Position numbers and translations under genes: made by a program
Shown here: positions 52,701-60,456 of the stretch, piece after piece
How positions within the stretch are numbered: the stretch's first letter is position 1
How the letters are laid out: each line of letters starts with the position of its first letter
Notes under the pieces: generated by a model
The model's database searches: none
Told to the model about the DNA's origin: nothing
The model's input: the letters and a program-made list of their open reading frames with translations, nothing else
Assembly: GCA_016124195.1 (NCBI GenBank)
Contig: WGOE01000009.1
Location: 62,001 to 126,000 of the forward strand
Source of the DNA: a bacterium
GTDB lineage: Bacteria > Pseudomonadota > Alphaproteobacteria > Rhodobacterales > Rhodobacteraceae
DNA length: 64,000 nucleotides
Reading direction: 5' to 3'

Positions 52701-54582
52701 CATTGGCGCTGTCGACCACATAGGTGTCGTTGCCCGCGCCGCCGTCCATGCTGTCGTCGCCCGCGCCGCCGTCCAGCTTGTCATTGCCCGCCCCGCCGTA
52801 AAGCGAGTCGTTGCCGTCATTGCCGGTCAACACGTTGTCCTGGTCGTTGCCGGTGATGATGTTGTCAGAGGCGTTGCCGGTGCCGTCGATCACGCCGACA
52901 CCGGTCAGCACCAGATTCTCGACGTTGTCGCCCAGGGTGAAGCTCACCGTGCTGTTGATGGTGTCGATGCCGTCGCCCGGCTGTTCGGTGACCGTGTCGC
53001 CCGAGTTGTCGACATAATAGGTGTCGTTGCCCGCACCGCCCGCCATCTGGTCGGCTCCGATGCCGCCATCGATCGTGTCGTTGCCGCCGCCGCCTTGGAT
53101 CGTGTCATTGCCCGACATGCCGTTCAGCACGTTGTCGGCGTCATTGCCGGTCATCGCGTTGGCCAGGCTGTTGCCCGTGCCGTTGATCGCATCAAGCCCG
53201 GTCAGGGTCAGATTCTCGACGTAATTGCCCAAGGTATAGTTGACCGAGGCCTCGACCGTGTCATTGCCCGCGCCAAAGGCCTCGTAGACGATGTCGCCAG
53301 CGTTATCGACGACGTAAAGGTCATCGCCCGTGCCACCTTCCATGCTGTCGCTGCCGGTGCCGCCGTTCAGCACGTCATTGCCCGCGCCGCCATAAAGCGA
53401 GTCATCGCCGCCCGCGCCGTAGAGCGCGTTGTCGCCGGTGTTGCCGGTCATGACGTTGCTGTCATCGGTGCCCAGACCGTTGATCGAGGCCGTGCCGGTC
53501 AGGATCAGGTTTTCGACATTGGCCCCCAGCGCATAGCTGAAATCGACCTTGACGGTGTCGGTGCCTTCGCCCGCGTTCTCGACGACCACGTCGCCGGCGC
53601 TGTCCACGATATATGTGTCGTTGCCGGTGCCGCCCACCATGCTGTCATTGCCGGTGCCGCCGTCCAGCGTGTCATTGCCGCCATTGCCGATCAGCGTGTC
53701 GTTGCCGTCCATGCCCTGCAGCAGGTTGTAGCCGCGGGTGCCGATCTGGGTGCCGGTGGTCTCGTTGCCGATGATCAGGTTGTCGAGCGCGTTGCCGGTC
53801 CCGGTCAGGCCGGAGACTCCGGTCAGGGTCAGGTTCTCGACATTGTCGCCCAAGGTCCAATTGACCGAGGACAGCACGGTGTCGGTGCCCGCGCCGACAT
53901 CCTCGCTGATGACGTCATTGGCGCTGTCCACCACATAGACATCGTTGCCGGCGCCGCCATACATCGAGTCATCGCCCGTGCCGCCGTCGATCGTGTCATC
54001 GCCCGCGCCGCCATAGATCGCGTTGTTGGCGGTATCGCCGGTCAGCACGTCGTTGAAGGACGACCCGATCAGGTTCTCGACATGGGTCACCACATCGCCC
54101 TGCGCATCGCCACCCGATCCGGCGGCCCCCGACAGGGTCAGCGTCACCGCCGAGCCCGATGCGGCATAGGACACGGTGTCGATCCCGTCGCCGCCGTCGA
54201 TCGTGTCGGCCCCGGCGCCGCCGATCAGAAGGTTGTCATTGGCATCGCCCACCAGGCTGTCATTCAGGGCCGAGCCGGTCAGGTTCTGGATATTGCTGAG
54301 CAAGTCACCCGCGGCATCGCCCCCGGTGTTGACATTGGTTGCCAGATTGACGCTTACGGCCGCGCCAGAGGTGCTGTAGTCGGCCACATTGACGCCGGTG
54401 CCGCCGTCCAGCACGTCAGCCCCGCTGCCGCCCTGCAGGAAATCGTTACCGTCTCCGCCATAGAGCGTGTCATTTCCCGCCCCGCCGTACAGCAGATCGT
54501 TGCCGCCGTTCCCCGTCAGCACGTCGTTGCCGCTGCCGCCAATCAAAGCGTTATTTCCACTATCGCCGGAATATGCAGTCAT
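49786..54582 (-). CDS. Giant RTX (hemolysin-type) calcium-binding protein
   Basis: Protein of 1598 residues from the ATG at 54582 (GGAG upstream; the frame to 54726 lacks support). Begins directly with nonapeptide repeats GGSGNDVLTGNGGND. Two short modules with SGAAVSVNLAT and SGSAVTLTLSG-type strands are followed by 13 tandem modules of about 80-110 residues, each with GGxGxD Ca-binding repeats, a Y(I/V)VD..xDVV.E strand and an N(V/Y/F)ENLxLTG block. The C-terminus (about 1490-1598: FTLAANNGIDTITDF, then VQVDVDGNGTADIAFHVTG) matches type I secretion ends. No signal peptide. No enzymatic domain is visible, so adhesin, biofilm or S-layer-like roles are likely. The exporter is not in the window. 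Confidence 0.92.
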   Translation of the reverse strand: MTAYSGDSGNNALIGGSGNDVLTGNGGNDLLYGGAGNDTLYGGDGNDFLQGGSGADVLDGGTGVNVADYSTSGAAVSVNLATNVNTGGDAAGDLLSNIQNLTGSALNDSLVGDANDNLLIGGAGADTIDGGDGIDTVSYAASGSAVTLTLSGAAGSGGDAQGDVVTHVENLIGSSFNDVLTGDTANNAIYGGAGDDTIDGGTGDDSMYGGAGNDVYVVDSANDVISEDVGAGTDTVLSSVNWTLGDNVENLTLTGVSGLTGTGNALDNLIIGNETTGTQIGTRGYNLLQGMDGNDTLIGNGGNDTLDGGTGNDSMVGGTGNDTYIVDSAGDVVVENAGEGTDTVKVDFSYALGANVENLILTGTASINGLGTDDSNVMTGNTGDNALYGAGGDDSLYGGAGNDVLNGGTGSDSMEGGTGDDLYVVDNAGDIVYEAFGAGNDTVEASVNYTLGNYVENLTLTGLDAINGTGNSLANAMTGNDADNVLNGMSGNDTIQGGGGNDTIDGGIGADQMAGGAGNDTYYVDNSGDTVTEQPGDGIDTINSTVSFTLGDNVENLVLTGVGVIDGTGNASDNIITGNDQDNVLTGNDGNDSLYGGAGNDKLDGGAGDDSMDGGAGNDTYVVDSANDVVVESADNGTDTVISSIDYTLQDNFENLTLSGTANLSGTGNTAANVITGNAGDNFLSGDAGADTIYGGAGNDTIDGGTGADMMAGGTGDDTYLVDDANDVIVEANLGGTDTVIASVNYSIDVPGLYVENLTLAAGAFTGTGNSLANVLTGNAASNTLLGGGGDDTIYGGNGNDTIDGGSGNDSMDGGSGNDVYIVDSAADIVVEVADNGTDTVRASVSYTLSDNVENLALTGSATTGTGNSSDNLISGNGSNNKLMGMDGADTLIGGLGADTLDGGAGNDSMVGGAGNDVYIVDSANDVITETATGGIDKVISTVSYVLSDNVENLNLTGTAVSGTGNASDNVILGNDADNVLLGMDGADTLVGGKGNDTLDGGTGADRMVGGTGDDVYVVDNIHDTVVENASSGIDTIESSVNVTMADNVENLILIGPDAVNGIGNAIDNVMTGNSGDNRLLGMDGNDTLYGGDGNDVLNGGTGTDSMVGGAGDDTYVVNALTDIVVEDVNQGTDTVISTVSWTLADNFENLTLSGIAGASGTGNAADNVLTGNSGANWLMGLDGTDTLIGGAGADTLDGGTGADQMSGGLGDDVYIVDNIGDTTTELLDAGVDTVKASISWSLSANIENLTLTGTDNLDGTGNALANVLIGNAGDNYLSGNLGMDSLYGGNGADTLDGGAGKDLMVGGAGDDTYVVDNVYDAIVEKSGGGTDTVWASSSYHLSAYVENLNLTGTGDTNGLGNALGNVLTGNDGSNHLSGYLGNDFLDGGAGNDVLDGGAGNDTMQGGTGDDVYIVGSTSDVVIENAGEGTDLVQSTVSWTLGANVENLTLIAGSSVNGTGNELDNILTGNVAANVLNGGAGDDTLIGGKGNDTLTGGDGADHFVFTLAANNGIDTITDFNDVNGGAVSGDVMEFRGLLHGTFAYLGDGSFTATNNSEARVNGDVVQVDVDGNGTADIAFHVTGLTAATQLHEADFMWS

Positions 54583-54834
54583 CTGAGATCTCCATGATCG
54601 CGCGGGCCCGAGGGCATCAATTTCAAGTTGTGAAGAAATCGGTAACCTTTGCTTGAGACGAAAATTGGGCCTCAAACCCGGAAATTCGGGTGCTTTGTGG
54701 CGCAACTGGGGTATTTTGGCGCACAATTTGGCCTTATAGCGCCTGTGCGCTGCGGGCGGTCGGCTTGGACCCGGAGCCCCGGTCGCGGCAAAACCGCGCG
54801 GGTCTGGAGGACCTGCCAGCGGGCGATCCGATTT
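54583..54834. other. 252-bp gap upstream of the RTX gene
   Basis: Holds the likely leader and promoter of the RTX gene. On the minus strand two AGTTGCGCCA/TTGTGCGCCA-like near-repeats occur at about 54695-54735. No gene or terminator with T-run is seen. Confidence 0.35.
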
Positions 54835-55305
54835 CTAGAACAGCAACTTGTAGGTGTTTCCGAGGCTGTCGGTCACCGTGCCGGTGCCGCTTTCCGTGCC
54901 CGATCCGGTGATGAAATGCCCCTGCACGCGGGTGCCGTCGGTGCAGATTGCATAGATCTCGCCCGTGTTGATGCCGCCGACATCCGCGCTGGAATTGGTG
55001 TATTTGCCGCCGGTGTTGCTGAGGCCCAGCGACACGCCGCGCTCGTGGCTGACCACCTTGGGCGCCACCGAGGTCCAGGTTCCGCTGCAGCGCGTCTTGG
55101 CCGGGGGCGGCATCCGGAAGGAGATGTCTCCCGAAGTCTCGGTCTTGCGGATGATCGAGATGGAAATGGCCTGCGATGGGGTATTGGTGGCGATGGGGCC
55201 CGCCACAGGGTAAAGCCGCAGATCACGCGACCGGCTGGCACAGCCTGAAAGTGCAGCAGCCAGGCTCGCGGCGATGCACAGGGTGGACAGGACAGAGATC
55301 TTCAT
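54835..55305 (-). CDS. Small predicted lipoprotein of unknown function
   Basis: Protein of 156 residues. The signal peptide SVLSTLCIAASLAAALSGCAS ends in lipobox LSGC, placing the mature protein on a membrane, lipid-anchored. The mature part is Gly/Thr/Ser-rich beta-type sequence with two further Cys (RCSGTW and ICTDGT), which could form a disulfide. I do not recognise the family. It is followed upstream by tRNA-Gln and lies between that tRNA and the RTX gene on the same strand. Confidence 0.8.
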   Translation of the reverse strand: MKISVLSTLCIAASLAAALSGCASRSRDLRLYPVAGPIATNTPSQAISISIIRKTETSGDISFRMPPPAKTRCSGTWTSVAPKVVSHERGVSLGLSNTGGKYTNSSADVGGINTGEIYAICTDGTRVQGHFITGSGTESGTGTVTDSLGNTYKLLF

Positions 55306-55379
55306 GGCTCAGGGCCTCTTGCGACGCGGGTACGGCCCGGCGCCGCCGCCCGGGACTTGCCGCAAGACCTAGAGAGAGT

Positions 55380-55454
55380 TGGCTGGGGCGCCAGGATTCG
55401 AACCTGGGTATGGCGGTACCAAAAACCGCTGCCTTACCGCTTGGCGACGCCCCA
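55380..55454 (-). tRNA. tRNA-Gln (TTG)
   Basis: 75 bases with encoded CCA, read on the minus strand. Acceptor TGGGGCG pairs with CGCCCCA, discriminator G. Anticodon stem GCGGT/ACCGC encloses a loop with anticodon TTG; T-arm AGGTTCGAATCCT is standard. Confidence 0.96.
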
Positions 55455-55464
55455 ACTGAGGCGC

Positions 55465-55493
55465 GTTCTAGCGAAGGCCTTCGGGGGCCGCAA
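55465..55493 (-). promoter_or_regulatory. Promoter of tRNA-Gln
   Basis: On the minus strand TTGCGG (55493-55488) and TAGAAC (55470-55465) are 17 bp apart, ending 10 bp before the mature tRNA. Confidence 0.72.
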
Positions 55494-55564
55494 GGGGGAT
55501 TTGGCGGAAAGGATTGCAAAAATCCGCACGTTGAAGGAGCCGCCCTGGCGGGGTAACAGAAGGG

Positions 55565-56749
55565 ATGGAAAGATATGATGTGATGATCCTCGGGGCGGGT
55601 GCCGCGGGCATGATGGCCGCCATCGAGGCCGGGCGGCGTGGGCGCCGCGTCCTGATCGTGGACCATGCCCGCGCGGCGGGCGAGAAGATCCGCATCTCGG
55701 GCGGGGGGCGGTGCAACTTCACCAACCTCGGGATGGGGGTCGAACGTTTCCTGTCGAAAAATCCGCGCTTTGCGCTGTCAGCACTCAAACGCTTCACCGC
55801 GCGGGATTTCCTGGCGCGGGTCGAGGCGGCGGGCATTGCCTGGCATGAAAAGACGCTGGGTCAGCTTTTCTGCGACGGGTCGGCCAAAGAGATCGTGGCG
55901 ATGCTGCTGGCAGACATGGCGCGGGCCGGCGTGACGCTGTGGCTTGGCTGTTCACTGGGCGAGGTCCGGCGGGCTGGCGCGGGTTTCGAGGTGGAAACCG
56001 CGCGCGGGCCCGTGGCCGCGGGCCGGGTGATCTTGGCGACGGGCGGCAAGTCGATCCCCAAGATGGGGGCCACGGGCTATGGCTACCGCGTCGCCGAAAG
56101 CTTTGGCCTGGCGCTGACCGAAACCCGGCCGGCCCTGGTGCCCCTGACCTTTGCCGAACAGGAACTGGCCTGGATGGCGCCCCTGGCCGGCGTGGCCTTG
56201 CCGGTCCGGGCGCGTGCGGCGCAGGGCCCGGCCTTTGACGAGGCTCTGCTGTTCACCCATCGCGGGTTGTCGGGCCCCTCGGTCCTGCAGATTTCCAGCT
56301 ATTGGCGCGAGGGGCAGGGGGTCAGGCTCGACCTCTGCCCGGGGCTTGACGTGGCGGCGGCCCTGCGGCGGGCCAAGGCCGCGCAGGGTCGGCAGAGCGT
56401 GGCGAGCGCACTGGCCGGCCTGATGCCCGAACGGCTGGCCCGGGTTCTGGCGCAGGAAACGGGGCATGGCGATACGATGCTGGCACCGCTGGCCCATGCC
56501 GCAATCGACCGCATTGCCCGCCACCTTCAGGACTGGAACCTGACGCCGGTCGGCTCCGAGGGTTACCGGACGGCCGAGGTCACTTTGGGCGGCGTCGATA
56601 CCGACGCGCTCGACGCCCGCACGATGGAGGCCAAGTCCGTGCCGGGCCTGCATTTCGTGGGCGAGGTCGTCGATGTCACGGGCTGGCTCGGCGGCTACAA
56701 TTTCCAATGGGCCTGGTCATCGGGCTGGGCCGCGGGGCAGGCGGATTAG
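55565..56749 (+). CDS. BaiN/YhiN-family FAD-dependent oxidoreductase
   Basis: Protein of 394 residues of the HI0933/YhiN/BaiN group. N-terminal MILGAGAAGMMAAIEAGRRG is the FAD fold, then GEKIRISGGGRCNFTNLG, a family signature, VILATGGKSIPKMGATGYGYRVA, and the C-terminal GLHFVGEVVDVTGWLGGYNFQWAWSSGWAAG. Biochemical role is uncertain; one relative (BaiN) reduces a bile-acid intermediate. ATG at 55565, with AGAAGG unusually close and GGGG about 12 bases upstream. It stands alone, divergent from tRNA-Gln. Confidence 0.9.
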   Translation: MERYDVMILGAGAAGMMAAIEAGRRGRRVLIVDHARAAGEKIRISGGGRCNFTNLGMGVERFLSKNPRFALSALKRFTARDFLARVEAAGIAWHEKTLGQLFCDGSAKEIVAMLLADMARAGVTLWLGCSLGEVRRAGAGFEVETARGPVAAGRVILATGGKSIPKMGATGYGYRVAESFGLALTETRPALVPLTFAEQELAWMAPLAGVALPVRARAAQGPAFDEALLFTHRGLSGPSVLQISSYWREGQGVRLDLCPGLDVAAALRRAKAAQGRQSVASALAGLMPERLARVLAQETGHGDTMLAPLAHAAIDRIARHLQDWNLTPVGSEGYRTAEVTLGGVDTDALDARTMEAKSVPGLHFVGEVVDVTGWLGGYNFQWAWSSGWAAGQAD

Positions 56750-56750
56750 G

Positions 56751-56806
56751 GACTGCGGGGGGGCAGGACTGCGGGGGGCAGGACAGCGGGGGGCAGGACA
56801 GCGGCC
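56751..56806. repeat. 15/16-bp G-rich tandem repeat after the BaiN-like gene
   Basis: GACTGCGGGGGGGCAG (56751), then GACTGCGGGGGGCAG, GACAGCGGGGGGCAG and a partial fourth unit (GACAGCGG). It lies directly after the stop codon; G-runs of six or seven could form a quadruplex at the mRNA end. Confidence 0.85.
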
Positions 56807-56929
56807 ATCGGGTCGGCCCCCGATCTGATGAAGGCGATCCTGTCCCTCGCTTTGTCTCGGTCCACTTCGGACGAAGCAGTCCGGCGCCTTGCGGGCCGGC
56901 CATCGCTGGGCGGCGGACCTGCGCGCCGG

Positions 56930-57760
56930 TCAGACCCGCAGCGGATCGGCCTTGGCCAGGCGGTCAAAGTCCATCAGGCTGTGGATCAGACCTTTCATGT
57001 CCTTCAGGTGGATCATGTTCGGACCGTCCGAGGGCGCATTGTCCGGGTCCTCATGCGTTTCGATGAAGACGCCGGCGATGCCCAGCGCGACGGCCGCCCG
57101 CGCCATGACCGGCGCAAAACGGCGGTCGCCGCCCGAAGAACTGCCCTGGCCGCCCGGCTGCTGCACCGAATGGGTGGCGTCCATGATGACCGGATAGCCG
57201 GTGCGCGCCATGATGGGCAGGCTGCGCATGTCGGCTACCAGCGTGTTGTAGCCGAAACTGACCCCGCGTTCGGTCAGAAGGATCTTCTCATTGCCGGTCG
57301 AGGCGACCTTGTCGGCCACATTGGCCATGTCCCATGGGGCGAGGAACTGGCCCTTCTTGATGGTCACCACCGCCCCCGTCTCGCCCGCGGCGATCAGAAG
57401 GTCGGTCTGGCGGCTCAGGAAGGCGGGGATCTGGATCACATCGACCACCGCCGCGGCCAGGCGCGCCTGTTCGATGTCGTGAATGTCGGTCAGGACGGGC
57501 AGGCCGGTGGCGCGCACGGCTTCCAGCACACGCAGCCCGGCGTCGATGCCCAGGCCGCGCCGCCCCTTCAGCGAGGTGCGGTTGGCCTTGTCATAGCTGG
57601 CCTTGAAGACATATTGCGCGCCCGCCGCCGCACAGACCTCGGCCATGTGGCCCGCGATCATCTGGGCGTGGTCCAGGCTTTCCAGCTGGCACGGCCCCGC
57701 GATCACCAGAAGCGGCGCCTCGTTCGACACGGTCAGTCCGCCGATCTTCACGTCTTTCAT
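56930..57760 (-). CDS. kdsA: 3-deoxy-8-phosphooctulonate (Kdo-8-P) synthase
   Basis: Protein of 276 residues from the ATG at 57760 (GGAGCGG upstream; extension to 57838 would run into the promoter). KdsA motifs: LLVIAGPCQLES, VFKASYDKANRTSLKGRRG, LTDIHDIEQA, VIQIPAFLSRQTDL and DATHSVQQPGGQG. Condenses arabinose-5-phosphate with phosphoenolpyruvate, first committed step to Kdo for lipopolysaccharide core and capsule lipid linkers. The DATHSVQQPGG stretch shows no obvious metal Cys, so it may be the metal-independent class. Placed beside capsule export genes. Confidence 0.94.
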   Translation of the reverse strand: MKDVKIGGLTVSNEAPLLVIAGPCQLESLDHAQMIAGHMAEVCAAAGAQYVFKASYDKANRTSLKGRRGLGIDAGLRVLEAVRATGLPVLTDIHDIEQARLAAAVVDVIQIPAFLSRQTDLLIAAGETGAVVTIKKGQFLAPWDMANVADKVASTGNEKILLTERGVSFGYNTLVADMRSLPIMARTGYPVIMDATHSVQQPGGQGSSSGGDRRFAPVMARAAVALGIAGVFIETHEDPDNAPSDGPNMIHLKDMKGLIHSLMDFDRLAKADPLRV

Positions 57761-57809
57761 CTGCCGCTCCTTCTGCCCCGGGGTCCGAAGGGTCCGACCC
57801 TTGCGCGCC

Positions 57810-57838
57810 GTATCTAAGGATCGGGCGCCGCGCGTCAA
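57810..57838 (-). promoter_or_regulatory. Probable kdsA promoter
   Basis: On the minus strand TTGACG (57838-57833) and AGATAC (57815-57810) are 17 bp apart, about 50 bp before the kdsA start. kdsA therefore may be expressed independently of the capsule export genes upstream. Confidence 0.5.
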
Positions 57839-57861
57839 TCACCAAACCGGGCCGCGGGCGA

Positions 57862-59571
57862 TTATCCCGAGATCTGTTCGCGCAGGATGGCGATCGTCAT
57901 CGAGATCATCAGGTAGATGCCGGCAAAGATCAGCAGGACGACCAGCGTGTTTTCAAAGGCGCGCGGATAGCTGGGCGTGTCGGGCGCCGTGGGCTCGACC
58001 GCAAGCTCCAGATAGCGGGTCTGGCGCTGCGCCTCGATGCGGCTGGTCTCCATCGCCGAGGTCGCCTGCGCCAGCATCATCTGCCGCGTCGTGACATCGG
58101 CCGTAGCCATCACCATCTGCGACTGGACCGAGGCGAGCGAGGGGCCGCCCTGGCCATCCTGCGTCAGGCCGGCGCGCAGTTGGGCGATCTGGTCGTTCAG
58201 CGTGTTGATCCGCGTTATCACCGGGTCCATCCGGGCCTTGTTGGGCGCGGCATTGGCCTGCAGCTGCGCGAGCGACAGCTTTTCGGCCATCAGTTGCGCG
58301 TTCAGCGCGCTGATCTGGCTGGTGACAAGGCCGGCTTCGACGGTGGAATCCAGCGTCTTGTACTTTTCCTGAAGGCCCACCAGCGTGGCCTGCGCGGCTT
58401 GCAGCTTGGCCACCGCATCGGCGAAATTGGCCTTGGCGGTGTCCATCTGGTCGCTGCGCTGGCGCGCGGACATCTTGTCGACCTGCTCTTCGGCATAGCC
58501 GATCAGCGCCTTGGAAAACTCGACCGCGAGCTTGGGATCGGCGGCTGAAACCTCGAGGTTGATCAGGCCTTCGGTCGGATCATAGCTGACCTTCACGTAG
58601 CGCTGATAAAGATTGTAGGTCTCGGTCTGGGTCGCATTGGCGGGCAGGCGCTGGATCGGGTCGATGCTGGGGTTGGAAAATGCGGCGCGAAAGCCCTTGT
58701 CCTGATCGAGCCGCTCCATCGCGGCGGGCGATTGCAGATAGCCCTGCACGGCCACCGAATCCGGCCCGGTGGCAAAGGCCGTGCCGCTGAACAGTGACGA
58801 GATCTGCGAAGTGGCCGTGGCCTGCTGGATCACGAACTTGGAGGTGACGGCATACATGGGGGTGGCCACCATGTAATAATACCAGCCGGCCAGGATCGTC
58901 GGCAGCAGCACGAAAACTGACAGCTTGGCCCACATCAGCGCCAGTTTGCGCCGCCTGCGGGCCACGATGTCGGACTGGATGCGGCGCACCTCGGCGATAT
59001 GGCTTTCCTCGACCCTGACTTCGGTCGAAGGCACCGGGATCGGCTTGACGGTCTGCGGCAGCTTGTCATCGCCGCCCTTCGAGACAGTCAGCGCGCGCGA
59101 GGTGCCGGCGTCTTCGGACAGATCGCCGGTGACGGTGCCGTCATGGTCGCCCTGCACCAGTTCCAGCACGGCCGAACGTCCGAACGGGTCGATGCCCGCC
59201 CGGCGCAACAGGCGCACGGCGTCGAAATCCGAGGTGGCGGGCAGGCCGTGCTTTTGCGCCATGCGGCGGGCGACGCGCAACTGGCGGCCGGTCAGCCCCT
59301 CGCGCCGGATGGCGTCGATCTCTTCGGGGGCCGAGGCTGACAGGGGCTGCGGCGCGGGGTCGGCGGCGCGCTGCGGCAGGAAGCTTTGATCGCCGAACCC
59401 GTCGTCGGAGGGGTCGGGCATGAAGGCGTCATCCTCCAGCGGCTGGGGCTGGCGCGCGGGGGCGGCCCGCACGCCAGCTGCCGCGGCAAAGGCGCGGGGC
59501 GCCGGATCGGGGGCGGCCACCGGATCGGGCTTGCGGGTGCGGAAACGGCTAATGGTGAGCTTCGTAGTCAT
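57862..59571 (-). CDS. Capsule polysaccharide export inner-membrane protein, KpsE/BexC/CtrB family
   Basis: Protein of 569 residues from the ATG at 59571, overlapping the KpsT-like gene by 23 bases. A long N-terminal cytosolic part (about 1-205, Pro/Ala-rich with an RREGLTGRQLRVARRMAQKHGL helix) precedes transmembrane helix 1 (about 220-240, VFVLLPTILAGWYYYMV). A periplasmic region with long coiled coils (about 340-500) and helix 2 near the C-terminus (about 535-560) follow, the PCP-2a topology. Usual KpsE has about 380 residues; the extra N-terminal 190 are unusual but seen in Rhodobacterales. It would bridge the ABC transporter to the outer-membrane channel. Confidence 0.87.
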   Translation of the reverse strand: MTTKLTISRFRTRKPDPVAAPDPAPRAFAAAAGVRAAPARQPQPLEDDAFMPDPSDDGFGDQSFLPQRAADPAPQPLSASAPEEIDAIRREGLTGRQLRVARRMAQKHGLPATSDFDAVRLLRRAGIDPFGRSAVLELVQGDHDGTVTGDLSEDAGTSRALTVSKGGDDKLPQTVKPIPVPSTEVRVEESHIAEVRRIQSDIVARRRRKLALMWAKLSVFVLLPTILAGWYYYMVATPMYAVTSKFVIQQATATSQISSLFSGTAFATGPDSVAVQGYLQSPAAMERLDQDKGFRAAFSNPSIDPIQRLPANATQTETYNLYQRYVKVSYDPTEGLINLEVSAADPKLAVEFSKALIGYAEEQVDKMSARQRSDQMDTAKANFADAVAKLQAAQATLVGLQEKYKTLDSTVEAGLVTSQISALNAQLMAEKLSLAQLQANAAPNKARMDPVITRINTLNDQIAQLRAGLTQDGQGGPSLASVQSQMVMATADVTTRQMMLAQATSAMETSRIEAQRQTRYLELAVEPTAPDTPSYPRAFENTLVVLLIFAGIYLMISMTIAILREQISG

Positions 59572-60208
59572 ACAGCTGTTTCGCTTCTTGCAAGGTTTCA
59601 AACATGTAAAGCTGGCCGTTGCGCAGCACCGCGGCCGAGCGGCAGAATTTTTCCAGCGTCTTGGCCGAATGGCTGACGATGATCACGGTGGCATTCTGCA
59701 GGCGCTGGCGCAGGATCGTGCCGGCCTTCCGGTTGAACTCCACATCCGTGGTCGAGGGCATGCCTTCGTCGATCAGGTAGATGTCAAACTCCAGCGCCAG
59801 CATCAGGGCGAAGTTGAACCGCGACCGCATGCCCGAGGAATAGGTGCCGACCGGCCGGTCGAAATATTCCTCGATCCCGCAGAGCCAGCGGCAGAAGCTT
59901 TCGACATAGTCCGGGTCCAGCGCATAAAGCCGGGCGATGTAGCGCGCGTTTTCGGTGGCCGTGTGCTTGGAGACGACCCCGCCCATGAAGCCCAGCGGGA
60001 ACGATATGCGCGAGGAGCGCCGGATCGTGCCCTCGTCAGGTTTTTCCAGTCCGGCCATCATGTTGATGATCGTGGTCTTGCCGGTCCCGTTCTTGGCCAG
60101 GATGCCCAGCGAATTGCCCAGCGTCACCTTGAACGAGGCCCGGTCGAGAATGACCTTGCGGCTTTTCCCGGTCCAGAAACTTTTGCTGACATTCTCGAAT
60201 TCGATCAT
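59549..60208 (-). CDS. Capsule polysaccharide ABC transporter ATP-binding protein, KpsT family
   Basis: Protein of 219 residues. Walker A variant GILAKNGTGKTTIIN, signature YSSGMRSRFNFALML (degenerate for LSGGQ, typical of KpsT/BexA), Walker B IYLIDEGMPSTTD and H-loop VIIVSHSAKTL. It energises export of a lipid-linked capsule. The partner permease KpsM is not found next to it. ATG at 60208 with AGGGTAAGG upstream; a promoter candidate at 60367-60396. Confidence 0.9.
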   Translation of the reverse strand: MIEFENVSKSFWTGKSRKVILDRASFKVTLGNSLGILAKNGTGKTTIINMMAGLEKPDEGTIRRSSRISFPLGFMGGVVSKHTATENARYIARLYALDPDYVESFCRWLCGIEEYFDRPVGTYSSGMRSRFNFALMLALEFDIYLIDEGMPSTTDVEFNRKAGTILRQRLQNATVIIVSHSAKTLEKFCRSAAVLRNGQLYMFETLQEAKQLYDYEAHH

Positions 60209-60366
60209 GCCTTACCCTGCGACCGGCCCCTCCGCCCGGAACGAGACCCTTTCATGAGGTGACCCCGAAGGCCCACTTGCACACCGTTGTTGTCCCTTGC
60301 GACCGGTCCTTGATCCGGACTACCGGAGTATCGTTAACGACAGGTGCATACCTGACATCACTGACA

Positions 60367-60396
60367 ATTTTAGACGTCTCGTCCGGGGCAAGACAA
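60367..60396 (-). promoter_or_regulatory. Probable promoter of the KpsT/KpsE-like operon
   Basis: On the minus strand TTGTCT (60396-60391) and TAAAAT (60372-60367) are 18 bp apart, about 160 bp before the KpsT-like start, in the only AT-rich part of the 248-bp gap. Confidence 0.45.
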
Positions 60397-60456
60397 TACC
60401 GGCCTTTCAGGCAGCAATATGACGTCTTGAGCCCTTCAGGAAGATTTGTGCGGCAT

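Noticed and set aside
49786-54582. RTX gene repeats as a CRISPR or satellite array
   Set aside because: The repeat is protein-level (GGxGxD and ENLxLTG); DNA copies diverge and the frame is open throughout.
48703-54597. A 1964-codon open frame on the plus strand across the minisatellite and the whole RTX gene
   Set aside because: It is the antisense of the RTX gene; regular Gly/Asp/Asn-rich codons on the minus strand leave no stops opposite. The translation is Val/Ala/Arg/Gly-rich without domain features and the real RTX motifs are on the minus strand.
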